From: DASYQD01 sp036005845 | GTDB lineage: Bacteria > Acidobacteriota > Thermoanaerobaculia > Multivoradales > JAIOJS01 | Direction of reading: 5' to 3' | NCBI GenBank assembly: GCA_036005845.1 | Contig: DASYQD010000001.1 | Location: 1-41,115, forward strand | DNA: 41,115 nucleotides | Part shown: positions 19,945-27,056 of the stretch, piece after piece | How positions within the stretch are numbered: the stretch's first letter is position 1 | Layout of the letters: the number at the start of each line of letters is the position of its first letter | Notes under the pieces: generated by a model | The model's input: the letters and a program-made list of their open reading frames with translations, nothing else | What the model was told of the DNA's origin: nothing | Databases searched by the model: none | Made by a program: the position numbers and the translations under genes

Positions 19945-21174
19945 ATGACCCAGGCCGTGGCTCAGCAGACCACCTCCCGCGCCGAGGAGTGCATCGCCCT
20001 CGAGGACCGCTACGGCGCCCACAACTACCACCCGCTGCCGGTGGTCATCGCGCGCGCCGAGGGCTGCTGGGTATGGGACACCGACGGCAAGCAATACATG
20101 GACTTCCTCGCCGCCTACTCGGCGGTGAACCAGGGGCACTGCCACCCGCGCATCCTCGCCGCGCTGCAGGAGCAGGCGAAGAACGTCACGCTCACCTCGC
20201 GCGCTTTCCGCAACGACCAGCTGGGGCCGCTCTACGAGCAGCTCTCGAAGCTCTCCGGCTACGCCAAGGCGCTGCCGATGAACACCGGCGCCGAAGCAGT
20301 CGAGACGGCGATCAAGGCGGCGCGCAAGTGGGCCTACACCGTCAAGGGCGTGCCCGAGGGGCAGGCCGAGATCCTCGTCTTCGCTAACAACTTCCACGGC
20401 CGTACGACGACGATCGTCGGCTTCTCCACCGAGGCGCAGTACCGCGACGGCTTCGGGCCCTTCACGCCCGGCTTCACGGTGCTGCCCTACGGCGACGCCG
20501 ATGCGGTGGCGGCGGCGATGAACCCCAACGTCGCCGCGGTGCTCGTCGAACCGATCCAGGGCGAGGGCGGCATCATCATCCCGCCGGCGGGCTACCTGAA
20601 GCGGTTGCGCGAGCTCACCCGCGAGCACCGCGCGCTGCTCGTCGTCGACGAGATCCAGTCGGGCCTCGGCCGCACCGGCAAGATGTTCGCCTTCGAGCAC
20701 GAGGGCATCCGCCCCGACGTGGTGATCATCGGCAAGGCGCTCTCGGGTGGCTTCTACCCGGTTTCAGCGATTCTTGCGGATGACGAGGTGATGGGCGTCT
20801 TCAGGCCCGGCGACCACGGCTCGACCTACGGCGGCAACCCGCTGGCGGCGGCGGTGGCGCGGGCGGCGCTGTCCGCACTGGTCGATGACGGAATGGTCGA
20901 GAACTCGGCGCGGCTGGGCGATTACTTCCTGGCGCGGCTGCGCGAGATCGACTCGCCGTGGATCAAAGAGGTGCGCGGCAAAGGGTTGTGGATCGGCATC
21001 GAGCTGCGCCCCGAGGCGGGCGGCGCGCGCCGCTTCTGCGAGGCGCTCATGCGCGAGGGACTGCTGTGCAAGGAGACCCACGACCACGTCATCCGCATCG
21101 CGCCGCCGCTGGTGATCGACCGCGCCGGCATCGACTGGGCGATGGAGCGGCTGGCGCAGGTGCTGGCGGCTTGA
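19945..21174 (+). CDS. rocD: Ornithine aminotransferase
   Basis: 409 residues, the usual length. Transfers the delta-amino group of ornithine to 2-oxoglutarate to give glutamate 5-semialdehyde, in arginine/ornithine to proline/glutamate metabolism; cytosolic, PLP-dependent. ATG 19945 has AAGGAG nine bases upstream. Family marks: YGAHNYHPLPVVIARAEG, DGKQYMDFLAAYSAVNQGH, PMNTGAEAVETAIKAARKW, FHGRTTTIVGFS, VEPIQGEGGIIIPP, PLP Asp235 in VVDEIQSGLGRTG, Schiff-base Lys264 in IIGKALSGGFYPVSA, and GDHGSTYGGNPLA. A truncated second copy of its 5' end lies 7.4 kb upstream. The following CusF-like gene starts at TTG overlapping this stop. Confidence 0.96.
   Translation: MTQAVAQQTTSRAEECIALEDRYGAHNYHPLPVVIARAEGCWVWDTDGKQYMDFLAAYSAVNQGHCHPRILAALQEQAKNVTLTSRAFRNDQLGPLYEQLSKLSGYAKALPMNTGAEAVETAIKAARKWAYTVKGVPEGQAEILVFANNFHGRTTTIVGFSTEAQYRDGFGPFTPGFTVLPYGDADAVAAAMNPNVAAVLVEPIQGEGGIIIPPAGYLKRLRELTREHRALLVVDEIQSGLGRTGKMFAFEHEGIRPDVVIIGKALSGGFYPVSAILADDEVMGVFRPGDHGSTYGGNPLAAAVARAALSALVDDGMVENSARLGDYFLARLREIDSPWIKEVRGKGLWIGIELRPEAGGARRFCEALMREGLLCKETHDHVIRIAPPLVIDRAGIDWAMERLAQVLAA
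19978..20122 (+). repeat. Direct repeat, right copy (rocD 5' segment)
   Basis: Right member of the direct repeat pair with 12529-12673; 6 differences in 145 bases by hand alignment. Beyond 20122 the intact gene continues while the left copy diverges at once. Confidence 0.88.
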
Positions 21175-21677
21175 GGCGGAACGCGCTCGCACTCGTTCTG
21201 CTCGGCGCCGCGGCGCTGACCGGCGGGGTCGGCTGCGGCCGGGAGAAGATGGCGCCCGCCGACGCCATCTACTCGACGCGCGGCCAGGTGGTCGAGATGC
21301 CGGGCGACAGCAACGGCGAGCTGTCGGTGCACCACGAGACGGTGGCCGACTTCCGCGATCGCGACGGCAAGCCCTCGCACATGGACAGCATGAGCATGCC
21401 CTTCGCGGTGGCGCCCGAGGTGTCGCTCGCCGGCATCGCGCCGGGCGACAAGGTGGCGATGACCTTCGAGGTGCGCTGGGACAGTCTGCCCACGTTGCGC
21501 GTCATCAAGCTGAGCGAGCTTCCGGAGAGCACGGCGTTGAACCTCGGGGGCCCGACGTTGGAATTCGTCGCGCCTTTGGGCAGCAGCAAGCCAGTGCCGT
21601 CGCCCACGCCGACGACGCCACCGGCGAATCGCCCGGCCGGCGACGCCGGCAGCGCGCCGCCCAGCTCGACGATCTAA
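21171..21677 (+). CDS. CusF-like periplasmic copper-binding protein
   Basis: 168 residues from TTG 21171, which shares TTGA with the rocD stop; no other start precedes the hydrophobic N terminus. Residues 1-20 are an export signal followed by Cys22 (GGVGCG), possibly a lipoprotein although the lipobox is poor. Residues 34-115 match the CusF/PF11604 pattern: TRGQVVEM.....ELSVHHETV, a met-rich HMDSMSMPFAV (His70, Met71, Met74, Met76) and LAGIAPGDKVAMTFEV. In CusF, one His and two Met bind Cu(I), and the counterpart set is present. The tail from about 135 is Pro/Ser/Thr-rich and disordered. It probably binds copper in the envelope. No copper efflux genes are adjacent. Confidence 0.78.
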   Translation: MRRNALALVLLGAAALTGGVGCGREKMAPADAIYSTRGQVVEMPGDSNGELSVHHETVADFRDRDGKPSHMDSMSMPFAVAPEVSLAGIAPGDKVAMTFEVRWDSLPTLRVIKLSELPESTALNLGGPTLEFVAPLGSSKPVPSPTPTTPPANRPAGDAGSAPPSSTI

Positions 21678-21705
21678 GCTCGCCGCGACGAGGTCGCCGA
21701 GGCGC

Positions 21706-22233
21706 ATGCCGATCTACGAGTTCTACTGCAGCGCCTGCCACATGCTGCTCAACTTCTTCTCGGCGAAGATCGACACCGCGGCGCGCCCGGCCTGCCCTCG
21801 CTGTGGCCGCCCCGAGCTCGAGCGCCGTCCTGCCCGCTTCGCGACGTTGAAGCGGAGCGGCTCCGCGGCCGAGGGTGAGGACGAAGGCGAGGAGGACAAT
21901 CCCTTCCCCGGCCTCGACGAAGATCGCCTCGAGCGCGCCATGGAGTCGATGTCGGGCGAGCTCCAAGGCATCGGCGACGAAGAGGACCCGCGCCAGATGG
22001 CGCGCTTCTTCCGCCGCTTCGGCGAAGCCGCCGGCATGCGCATGGGCCCGCGCATGGAGGAGATGCTCCGCCGCCTCGACAAGGGCGAGGACGTGGAAGC
22101 CCTCGAGGACGAGATGGGCGATGTCGGCGAAGGCGAAGAGGGCGAGCTCGACGAATGGTTCCAGCTCAAGGAATCCGCGAAGCGCCTGCGCCAACGGCGC
22201 CCGCGTCTCGACGACACGCTGTACTTCCTCTAG
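21706..22233 (+). CDS. FmdB-family zinc ribbon protein
   Basis: 175 residues; ATG 21706 preceded by GAGG. The N terminus MPIYEFYCSACHMLLNFF with a second knuckle CPRCGRPELERRPARFATLKRSG is the FmdB/CxxC-CxxC-SSSS zinc ribbon (Cys8, Cys11, Cys30, Cys33 approximately). The remaining 110 residues are very acidic and helical, with DPRQMARFFRRFGEAAGMRMGPRMEEMLRRLDKGEDVEALEDEMGD, an extension I associate with FmdB-like proteins of delta-proteobacteria and acidobacteria. The family's role is poorly defined (putative regulator). It sits between the CusF-like gene and the ABC exporter on the same strand. Confidence 0.88.
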   Translation: MPIYEFYCSACHMLLNFFSAKIDTAARPACPRCGRPELERRPARFATLKRSGSAAEGEDEGEEDNPFPGLDEDRLERAMESMSGELQGIGDEEDPRQMARFFRRFGEAAGMRMGPRMEEMLRRLDKGEDVEALEDEMGDVGEGEEGELDEWFQLKESAKRLRQRRPRLDDTLYFL

Positions 22234-22296
22234 CGCTCGCAGCGGCGCAAGCGAGGCCAGCGAAAGAATCGCGTAGCCACCGCGTTCTTCTCGGCG

Positions 22297-23217
22297 GTGA
22301 ACGCTTCGCTTGCCATCGAGACGCGCGGGCTCGCCCGCCGCTTCCCCGGAGGCCACGGCGTGCATGGCCTCGACCTTGCCGTGCCGGCGGGCGCCGTGTA
22401 TGGCTTTCTCGGCCCCAACGGCGCGGGCAAAACGACGACCATCCGGCTGCTCCTCTCGCTTCTGCGGCCCGATGCCGGAACGATCGCCGTGTTCGGCCGT
22501 CCGCTCGATCGCGGCAACCGCGCCGCGCTCGCCGGTATCGGGGCACTGGTGGAGAGTCCGTCGCTCTACGGCCATCTCACCGGCCGCGAAAACCTGGAGG
22601 TGACGCGGCGTCTGGTCGGTGCGCCGCGGCCGCGCGTCGACGCAGTGCTGCGGCTGGTCGAGCTGGCGGGAGACGCCGACCGTCTCGTGCGCACCTACTC
22701 GCTGGGCATGCGGCAGCGGCTCGCGCTGGCGCTCGCGCTGCTCGGCGAGCCGCGGTTGCTCGTGCTCGACGAGCCCACCAACGGTCTCGACCCTGCCGGC
22801 ATCCAGGACTTCCGCGCGCTGCTGCGCCGGCTGACCGCCGAACAGGGGGTCACCGTCTTCCTCTCCAGCCACCTCCTTCCCGAGGTCGAGCAGGTGGCCA
22901 CCCACCTCGGCGTGCTCGACGCCGGCAGGCTGCTCTTCCAGGGCACGCTCGCCGAGCTGCGACGCCGCGCGCCGGCGCGTCTGCACGTCGACTGCGACGA
23001 CCCGGCGCGCGCCGCCGCGACGTTGCGTGCCGCCGGCGAGCAAGTGCTGGCCGACGGCGACGGCGGTCTGTCAGTCGCCGTCGCCCAACGCAGGGCAGCC
23101 GAGCTCAATCGGCTGCTGGTGGAAAGCGGCGTCGGCGTGTCGCGCCTGGCGTCCGACGACGCGTCGCTCGAGTCGCTCTTCCTGGCGCTGACGCGCCGCG
23201 AGGAGACGCGCGCATGA
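22297..23217 (+). CDS. ABC-2 type transporter, ATP-binding subunit
   Basis: 306 residues from GTG 22297. Walker A at 39-47 (GPNGAGKTT), signature SLGMRQR near 135-141, Walker B LLVLDEPTNGLDPAG near 154-167, H-loop His192 in FLSSHLLPEVEQV. The degenerate YSLGMRQR signature and C-terminal regulatory segment of about 90 residues are usual for CcmA/NatA-type ABC-2 exporters. It is coupled to the permease by an ATGA overlap. Substrate unknown; drugs, lipids or antibiotics are typical of this class. Confidence 0.92.
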   Translation: MNASLAIETRGLARRFPGGHGVHGLDLAVPAGAVYGFLGPNGAGKTTTIRLLLSLLRPDAGTIAVFGRPLDRGNRAALAGIGALVESPSLYGHLTGRENLEVTRRLVGAPRPRVDAVLRLVELAGDADRLVRTYSLGMRQRLALALALLGEPRLLVLDEPTNGLDPAGIQDFRALLRRLTAEQGVTVFLSSHLLPEVEQVATHLGVLDAGRLLFQGTLAELRRRAPARLHVDCDDPARAAATLRAAGEQVLADGDGGLSVAVAQRRAAELNRLLVESGVGVSRLASDDASLESLFLALTRREETRA

Positions 23218-23978
23218 GCGCGTTTCTACGCGCGTGCGGGCGAACGCTCGACGCCGAGCGGCTGAAGCTGCGGCGCACGCTGGCGTTGCGCATGAGCATC
23301 GTGACGCCGGCGGTGGTCGTCGCCCTCTGCGTGCTGCAGCTCGGCTTCGGCAAGACGCACCCTGGCAGCGACGACCCGCAGGCCGCGTGGCGCGCCTTCG
23401 CCGGCGCCTCCTTCGCTCTGTGGGCGTTCCTGATGATGCCGCTCTTCGTCACGCTCGAAGCGGCGCTGCTCGCCGGGATCGAGCACGCGGACCGGCAGTG
23501 GAAGCACCTGTTGGCGCTGCCGCTGCCGCGCGCGGCGCACTACCTCGCCAAGTGGGCGGCGCTGCTCGCGCTGCTGCTCGGCGCCTCGCTGGCCTTCGTC
23601 GTCCTCATCGCCTTTGGTGGATGGGTGCTGGCGCACGCGCAGCCGCAGAGCGGCCTCGCGGGCTGGCCGCCGTGGACGTGGTTGCTGAGGCGCTGCCTGG
23701 GCATGGTGGCCGCCGGTCTGCTCATGGCCGCCATCCAATTGTGGGTATCGATCCGCTGGAGCAGCTTCACCGTCGCCGTCGCGGCCGGCATGGGCGCGAC
23801 CGTCGCCGGCTTCATGATCGGCCAATCGCGCTTCGGCCACTGGTATCCCTGGTCATTGCCGGTGCAGCTCTTCGCGCGCCACGGTCATCCCACCTTCGCG
23901 CTCGCCGCGAGCGCCCTCGGTGCAACGCTCGTACTGGCGCTCTCGACCTGGGACTTCGCGCGCCGCGACCTCGAGTAG
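23214..23978 (+). CDS. ABC-2 type transporter, permease subunit
   Basis: 254 residues from ATG 23214, overlapping the ATPase stop by ATGA. About six hydrophobic segments: near 27-43 (MSIVTPAVVVALCVLQL), 66-90 (AGASFALWAFLMMPLFVTLEAALLAGI), 109-140 (YLAKWAALLALLLGASLAFVVLIAFGGWV), 162-180 (LRRCLGMVAAGLLMAAIQLWV), 186-205 and 226-245. The pattern HADRQWKHLLALPLPR in the first cytosolic loop is typical of ABC-2 permeases of the NatB/lantibiotic-immunity type. It forms the exporter with the preceding ATPase. Its stop faces the minus-strand 23993 gene 14 bases away. Confidence 0.88.
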   Translation: MSAFLRACGRTLDAERLKLRRTLALRMSIVTPAVVVALCVLQLGFGKTHPGSDDPQAAWRAFAGASFALWAFLMMPLFVTLEAALLAGIEHADRQWKHLLALPLPRAAHYLAKWAALLALLLGASLAFVVLIAFGGWVLAHAQPQSGLAGWPPWTWLLRRCLGMVAAGLLMAAIQLWVSIRWSSFTVAVAAGMGATVAGFMIGQSRFGHWYPWSLPVQLFARHGHPTFALAASALGATLVLALSTWDFARRDLE

Positions 23979-23992
23979 CGGCGGCTCCGCGC

Positions 23993-24520
23993 TCAGCGGA
24001 ACTCGGGCAGCGCCGAGAGCTGTGCACCGGGCGGCGCCGACAGCGCGACCGCCTGTGTCGCGCCTTCGGGCCAGCGCACCATCGCGGCGGCAACGACGCC
24101 GCCGGTGAGCGCGGCAAGCGCGGCTCCGGGGACCGCCGCGATCTCGCCTGGGTGCGCGGTGATCGGACGCCACTCGGTGGCGCCGTCGGCGCGCAGCTCG
24201 GTACCCTCCGGTACGCCGGCGAGCACCACCAGCATCACGTCGGGCTCGGGCGACCAGCCTTCGGCGGGCGAGGCGACGCCCACCGCGAACGCGTTGGGCG
24301 CCAGGCCGAAGTAGTCGGCGAGCGCCGCCAACAGGTGGATGCCCACCTCGACGAGACCGTCGGCGTCGGTGGCGCCGTGCCCTTCCACGCGCACGGCACC
24401 CTCCTCGCGCAACGCGTCGCCCACCAGCGTCACCGCCTCCCGGCGGCCGGCGACGCCGCCGGCGAGGAACTTGCGCAGGTCGACGCGCGGCAGCTTGCGC
24501 ACGGCGGCGCCCGCGGTCAC
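23993..24520 (-). CDS. Short 2-oxoglutarate-dioxygenase-like protein without iron ligands
   Basis: 175 residues from the GTG at 24520, sharing GTGA with the PilT-like gene stop. Residues 10-50 (LPRVDLRKFLAGGVAGRREAVTLVGDALREEGAVRVEGHGA) match the N-terminal domain of isopenicillin-N-synthase-type dioxygenases (xPxIDLxxF...LREIGFFxVxGHG). The second half resembles the jelly-roll core: PDVMLVVLAGVPEGTELRADG, EWRPITAHPGEIAAVPGAALAALTGGVV, VRWPEG. At the places where HxD and the distal His of the iron site should lie I find SPEPD and AAAMVRWPEG, so no His ligand is evident, and about 100 residues between the halves are missing relative to the family. Probably a non-catalytic relative or binding protein; unrelated convergence is possible. 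Confidence 0.6.
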   Translation of the reverse strand: MTAGAAVRKLPRVDLRKFLAGGVAGRREAVTLVGDALREEGAVRVEGHGATDADGLVEVGIHLLAALADYFGLAPNAFAVGVASPAEGWSPEPDVMLVVLAGVPEGTELRADGATEWRPITAHPGEIAAVPGAALAALTGGVVAAAMVRWPEGATQAVALSAPPGAQLSALPEFR

Positions 24521-25839
24521 GGCGCGGCGCCTCCGGCGCCGCCGCGCAGCAGGCTCTCGAGCTCGTCGGGGTGCGCGCTGCGGATGCGCGCCTCCTCGAC
24601 GTCGACGATACCGGCGCGCACCAGGCGCACCAGCGACTCCTCGAGCGACACCATGCCGTGGCGCTTGCCGAGCGTCACCTCGTTGTAGAGCCGCTGCAGG
24701 TGCTGGTTGCGGATGTGGTTGCGCACCGCGTACGTGGCGGTGAGCACCTCCACCGCCGGCACGCGGCCGGCGCGATCGCGGCGCGGCACGAGCTGCTGGG
24801 CGACGATGGCGTGCAGCGAGAGCGCCAATTGTTGGCGGATCTGCGACTGCTGGTCGCTGGGGAAGACGTCGACGATGCGGTGCACCGCCTGCACGACGTC
24901 GTTGGTGTGCAGCGTGGCGAGGATGAGGTGGCCGGTCTCGGCGGCGGTGAGCGCCGTCGCCACCGTCTCGAGGTCGCGCATCTCCCCCACCAGGATGACG
25001 TCGGGGTCCTGACGCAGGCCCGCGCGCAGCGCGGCGGCGAAGGACGGCGCGTCAGTGCCCACCTCGACCTGCTCCACGAGGCACTGGCGGCTCGTGTGCT
25101 CGTACTCGATGGGGTCTTCGATGGTGATGACGTGCGCGGCGCGCGTGCGGTTGAGGTGGCCGACGAGGGCGGCGAGGGTCGACGACTTGCCGGCGCCGGT
25201 AGGGCCGCAGACGAGCACCAGCCCGCGGGTGGGCGTCACCAGGTCGGTGAGCGACGCCGGCAGGTTGAGCTCCTCGAGCGTCGGCACCCGCCGCGGCAGC
25301 GCGCGCAGCGCCGCCGCCATCACGCCGCGCTGGCGGTGGAGGTTGACGCGGAAGCGCCAGCCGCCTTCGCCGCTCGCGCCCGCGCCGCCGGCGGCGTCGA
25401 CGCCGTCGAGGCGAAGCGTGAAGTCCACCGTGCCTTCGTCGCGCAACGCGCGCCGCTGGCGCGCGCCGAGGTGCGGCTCGAGCAGCTCTTCGACCGCGCC
25501 GGCGGCGACGACCGTCGATGGCAGCGACGTCAAGCGTCCGTCGACGCGGATCGCCGGCGGCGACCCCGGCACCAGCAGGAGATCGCTGGCGCCGCGCCGC
25601 ACCGCCTCACCGAGCAACGCCTCCAGCGGATCGCCGCTGCGCAACGCCGGCGTCGCGCTGTCGAGCGGCGCGACCGGCGCCAACGAATCGCCGCCGAGCT
25701 CGCGCCCCCAATCGCGGTCGAAGTCCGGCTCGCCGGCGCCCGTTTCGTCCTCGACCTCGGCGGGAGCCGCGGCGCCGCCCTCGTTGAGCGCCTGCACCAG
25801 CCGCTCGAGCTCGGGATCGGGGTTGAGCTTCCGCGTCAC
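24517..25839 (-). CDS. PilT-like type IV pilus retraction ATPase with N-terminal extension
   Basis: 440 residues from the GTG at 25839, sharing GTGA with the upstream membrane gene. The first 70 residues are an acidic, low-complexity extension absent from standard PilT (about 350). Then the PilT/VirB11-like fold: RRGASDLLLVPGSPPAIRVDGRL near 81-103, Walker A CGPTGAGKSS at 211-220, Asp box ITIEDPIEYEH near 238-248, Walker B RQDPDVILVGEMRDLET near 276-292, and the His box TGHLILATLHTND near 302-314. All ATPase motifs are intact. It should be a hexameric cytosolic motor powering pilus retraction or a related machine. No pilin or pil gene is in the window, so its machine is elsewhere or different. 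Confidence 0.9.
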   Translation of the reverse strand: MTRKLNPDPELERLVQALNEGGAAAPAEVEDETGAGEPDFDRDWGRELGGDSLAPVAPLDSATPALRSGDPLEALLGEAVRRGASDLLLVPGSPPAIRVDGRLTSLPSTVVAAGAVEELLEPHLGARQRRALRDEGTVDFTLRLDGVDAAGGAGASGEGGWRFRVNLHRQRGVMAAALRALPRRVPTLEELNLPASLTDLVTPTRGLVLVCGPTGAGKSSTLAALVGHLNRTRAAHVITIEDPIEYEHTSRQCLVEQVEVGTDAPSFAAALRAGLRQDPDVILVGEMRDLETVATALTAAETGHLILATLHTNDVVQAVHRIVDVFPSDQQSQIRQQLALSLHAIVAQQLVPRRDRAGRVPAVEVLTATYAVRNHIRNQHLQRLYNEVTLGKRHGMVSLEESLVRLVRAGIVDVEEARIRSAHPDELESLLRGGAGGAAP

Positions 25840-26933
25840 GCCGCCCCCTCCGCCAGCGCGCGGCGCCGCAGCCGCGCCTCGAGCAGCACCAACGCCGGCA
25901 CGCCGAGCACCAGCACGACCACGTAGTGGAGGCCGCGATAGAGCAGCGTCGCCGCCGCGGCGTCGAGCTTGCTCACCTCCATCGCCGAGAGCGCCAGCAC
26001 CATCGCCGCCTCCGTCGTGCCGACGCCGCCGGGCGTGCCGGTGAAGCCGCCGGCAACCACGCCCACCGTCACCGCGAGCCACGCCGTCAACGGGTCGACA
26101 GGACGGCCGAGGGCGCGGAAGAAAGCCCACAGCGCCAGCGAGTTGAGCACCACGAAGACGACGCCGAGCAGCAGCGCGACGCGGCGCAGCCAGCGTTCGC
26201 GCAGCAGCCGCTCGACGGCTCGCAACGCGTCGCGCGCGTGGGCGTGGATCGCTTGCAGCCGACCCTCCTTGCGGGCGCCCTCGACGTCGCCGCCGGCGAG
26301 GCGGTCCTCGAGCCAGCCGCCGATGCGCTCGACGCGCGCCGCGTCGAGGCCGCGCAGCCAGTACGAGACCGCCAAGGCGCCGGCGACGACCACCGCCGCC
26401 AGTGCCACGGCGAGGCCGGCGCGGCCGAACCAGAGCGCCAGCGCGATCGCCGCCATCGCGCCGCTGATCGCCAGCACCGTCTGATGTGCCACCTGATCGA
26501 ACAGCACGACACCGTATACGCGCCCGAAGGCGCGCTCGCCCGTTCCAGCGCCGTGGCGCGCCCGCAACAGGCCGCCGACCACCGGCGCCGTCGGCGTGAA
26601 GCCGTTGGCGGCCACCGCGCCGACGACGGTGAAGAAGCTGTGCAGCCAGCTCGGCAGCGGTGTCAGATGCTCGAGAGAGTGCAGCGCCAGCCGCCACCGC
26701 AGCGTCCAAACGAGGTAGCGGCCGACCAGCAACGCCACGCCGAGCAGCGTGTAGCGCAGGTCCGCGGCGGCGATCAAGCGCCCCAGCTCGCGCCAGCTCA
26801 GCGCCGCGACGGCGCGCCAGAGCAGGACCGCCACCAGGCCGGCGACGACGACCTGCGCGAGACGCCCGACGAGCCGGCCGACGCTGCCTCTGGGGCGGGG
26901 CCGTCGAGGCGCGGACGACGCCTCGCTGCTCAC
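25836..26933 (-). CDS. YbhN/AglD-type membrane protein (LPG-synthase-like TM family)
   Basis: 365 residues from GTG at 26933; upstream in-frame starts (ATG 26993, 27020) would add an unlikely Arg/Thr-rich leader, and a TATGCT box lies only six bases before 26933. Seven to eight TM helices. Signature positions: LRWRLALHSLEHLTPLPSWLHSFFTVVGAVAANGFTPTAPVVGGLLRARH near residues 80-130, GRVYGVVLFDQVAHQTVLAISG, and a C-terminal VTVGVVAGGFTGTPGGVGTTEAAMVLAL. These define the UPF0104/PF03706 family, whose members include the flippase half of MprF and putative lipid or glycan translocases. First gene of a coupled operon with the PilT-like ATPase; the functional link is unknown. Confidence 0.86.
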   Translation of the reverse strand: MSSEASSAPRRPRPRGSVGRLVGRLAQVVVAGLVAVLLWRAVAALSWRELGRLIAAADLRYTLLGVALLVGRYLVWTLRWRLALHSLEHLTPLPSWLHSFFTVVGAVAANGFTPTAPVVGGLLRARHGAGTGERAFGRVYGVVLFDQVAHQTVLAISGAMAAIALALWFGRAGLAVALAAVVVAGALAVSYWLRGLDAARVERIGGWLEDRLAGGDVEGARKEGRLQAIHAHARDALRAVERLLRERWLRRVALLLGVVFVVLNSLALWAFFRALGRPVDPLTAWLAVTVGVVAGGFTGTPGGVGTTEAAMVLALSAMEVSKLDAAAATLLYRGLHYVVVLVLGVPALVLLEARLRRRALAEGAA

Positions 26934-26939
26934 GCCGCG

Positions 26940-26945
26940 AGCATA
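26940..26945 (-). promoter_or_regulatory. Possible -10 element (TATGCT) for the YbhN-like operon
   Basis: On the minus strand TATGCT ends six bases before the GTG at 26933, a distance suited to a leaderless transcript. No clear -35. Other genes here show the same arrangement (sulfatase-like, dusA). Confidence 0.38.
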
Positions 26946-27042
26946 CCAGCGCGTGGCGGTGCGTCCGGTCGCGGTGGCGGGTGCTCGCAGCATCGCGCAT
27001 GGGTACCGTGCACGCTCCATGCAGCCGTCACATGCGCGGCGA

Positions 27043-27048
27043 TAGAGT
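27043..27048 (+). promoter_or_regulatory. Possible -10 element of a leaderless transcript (TAGAGT)
   Basis: TAGAGT followed by eight bases and the ATG at 27057, with no Shine-Dalgarno sequence in the remaining space. This supports transcription starting at or next to the start codon. Confidence 0.4.
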
Positions 27049-27056
27049 CACCCTCG

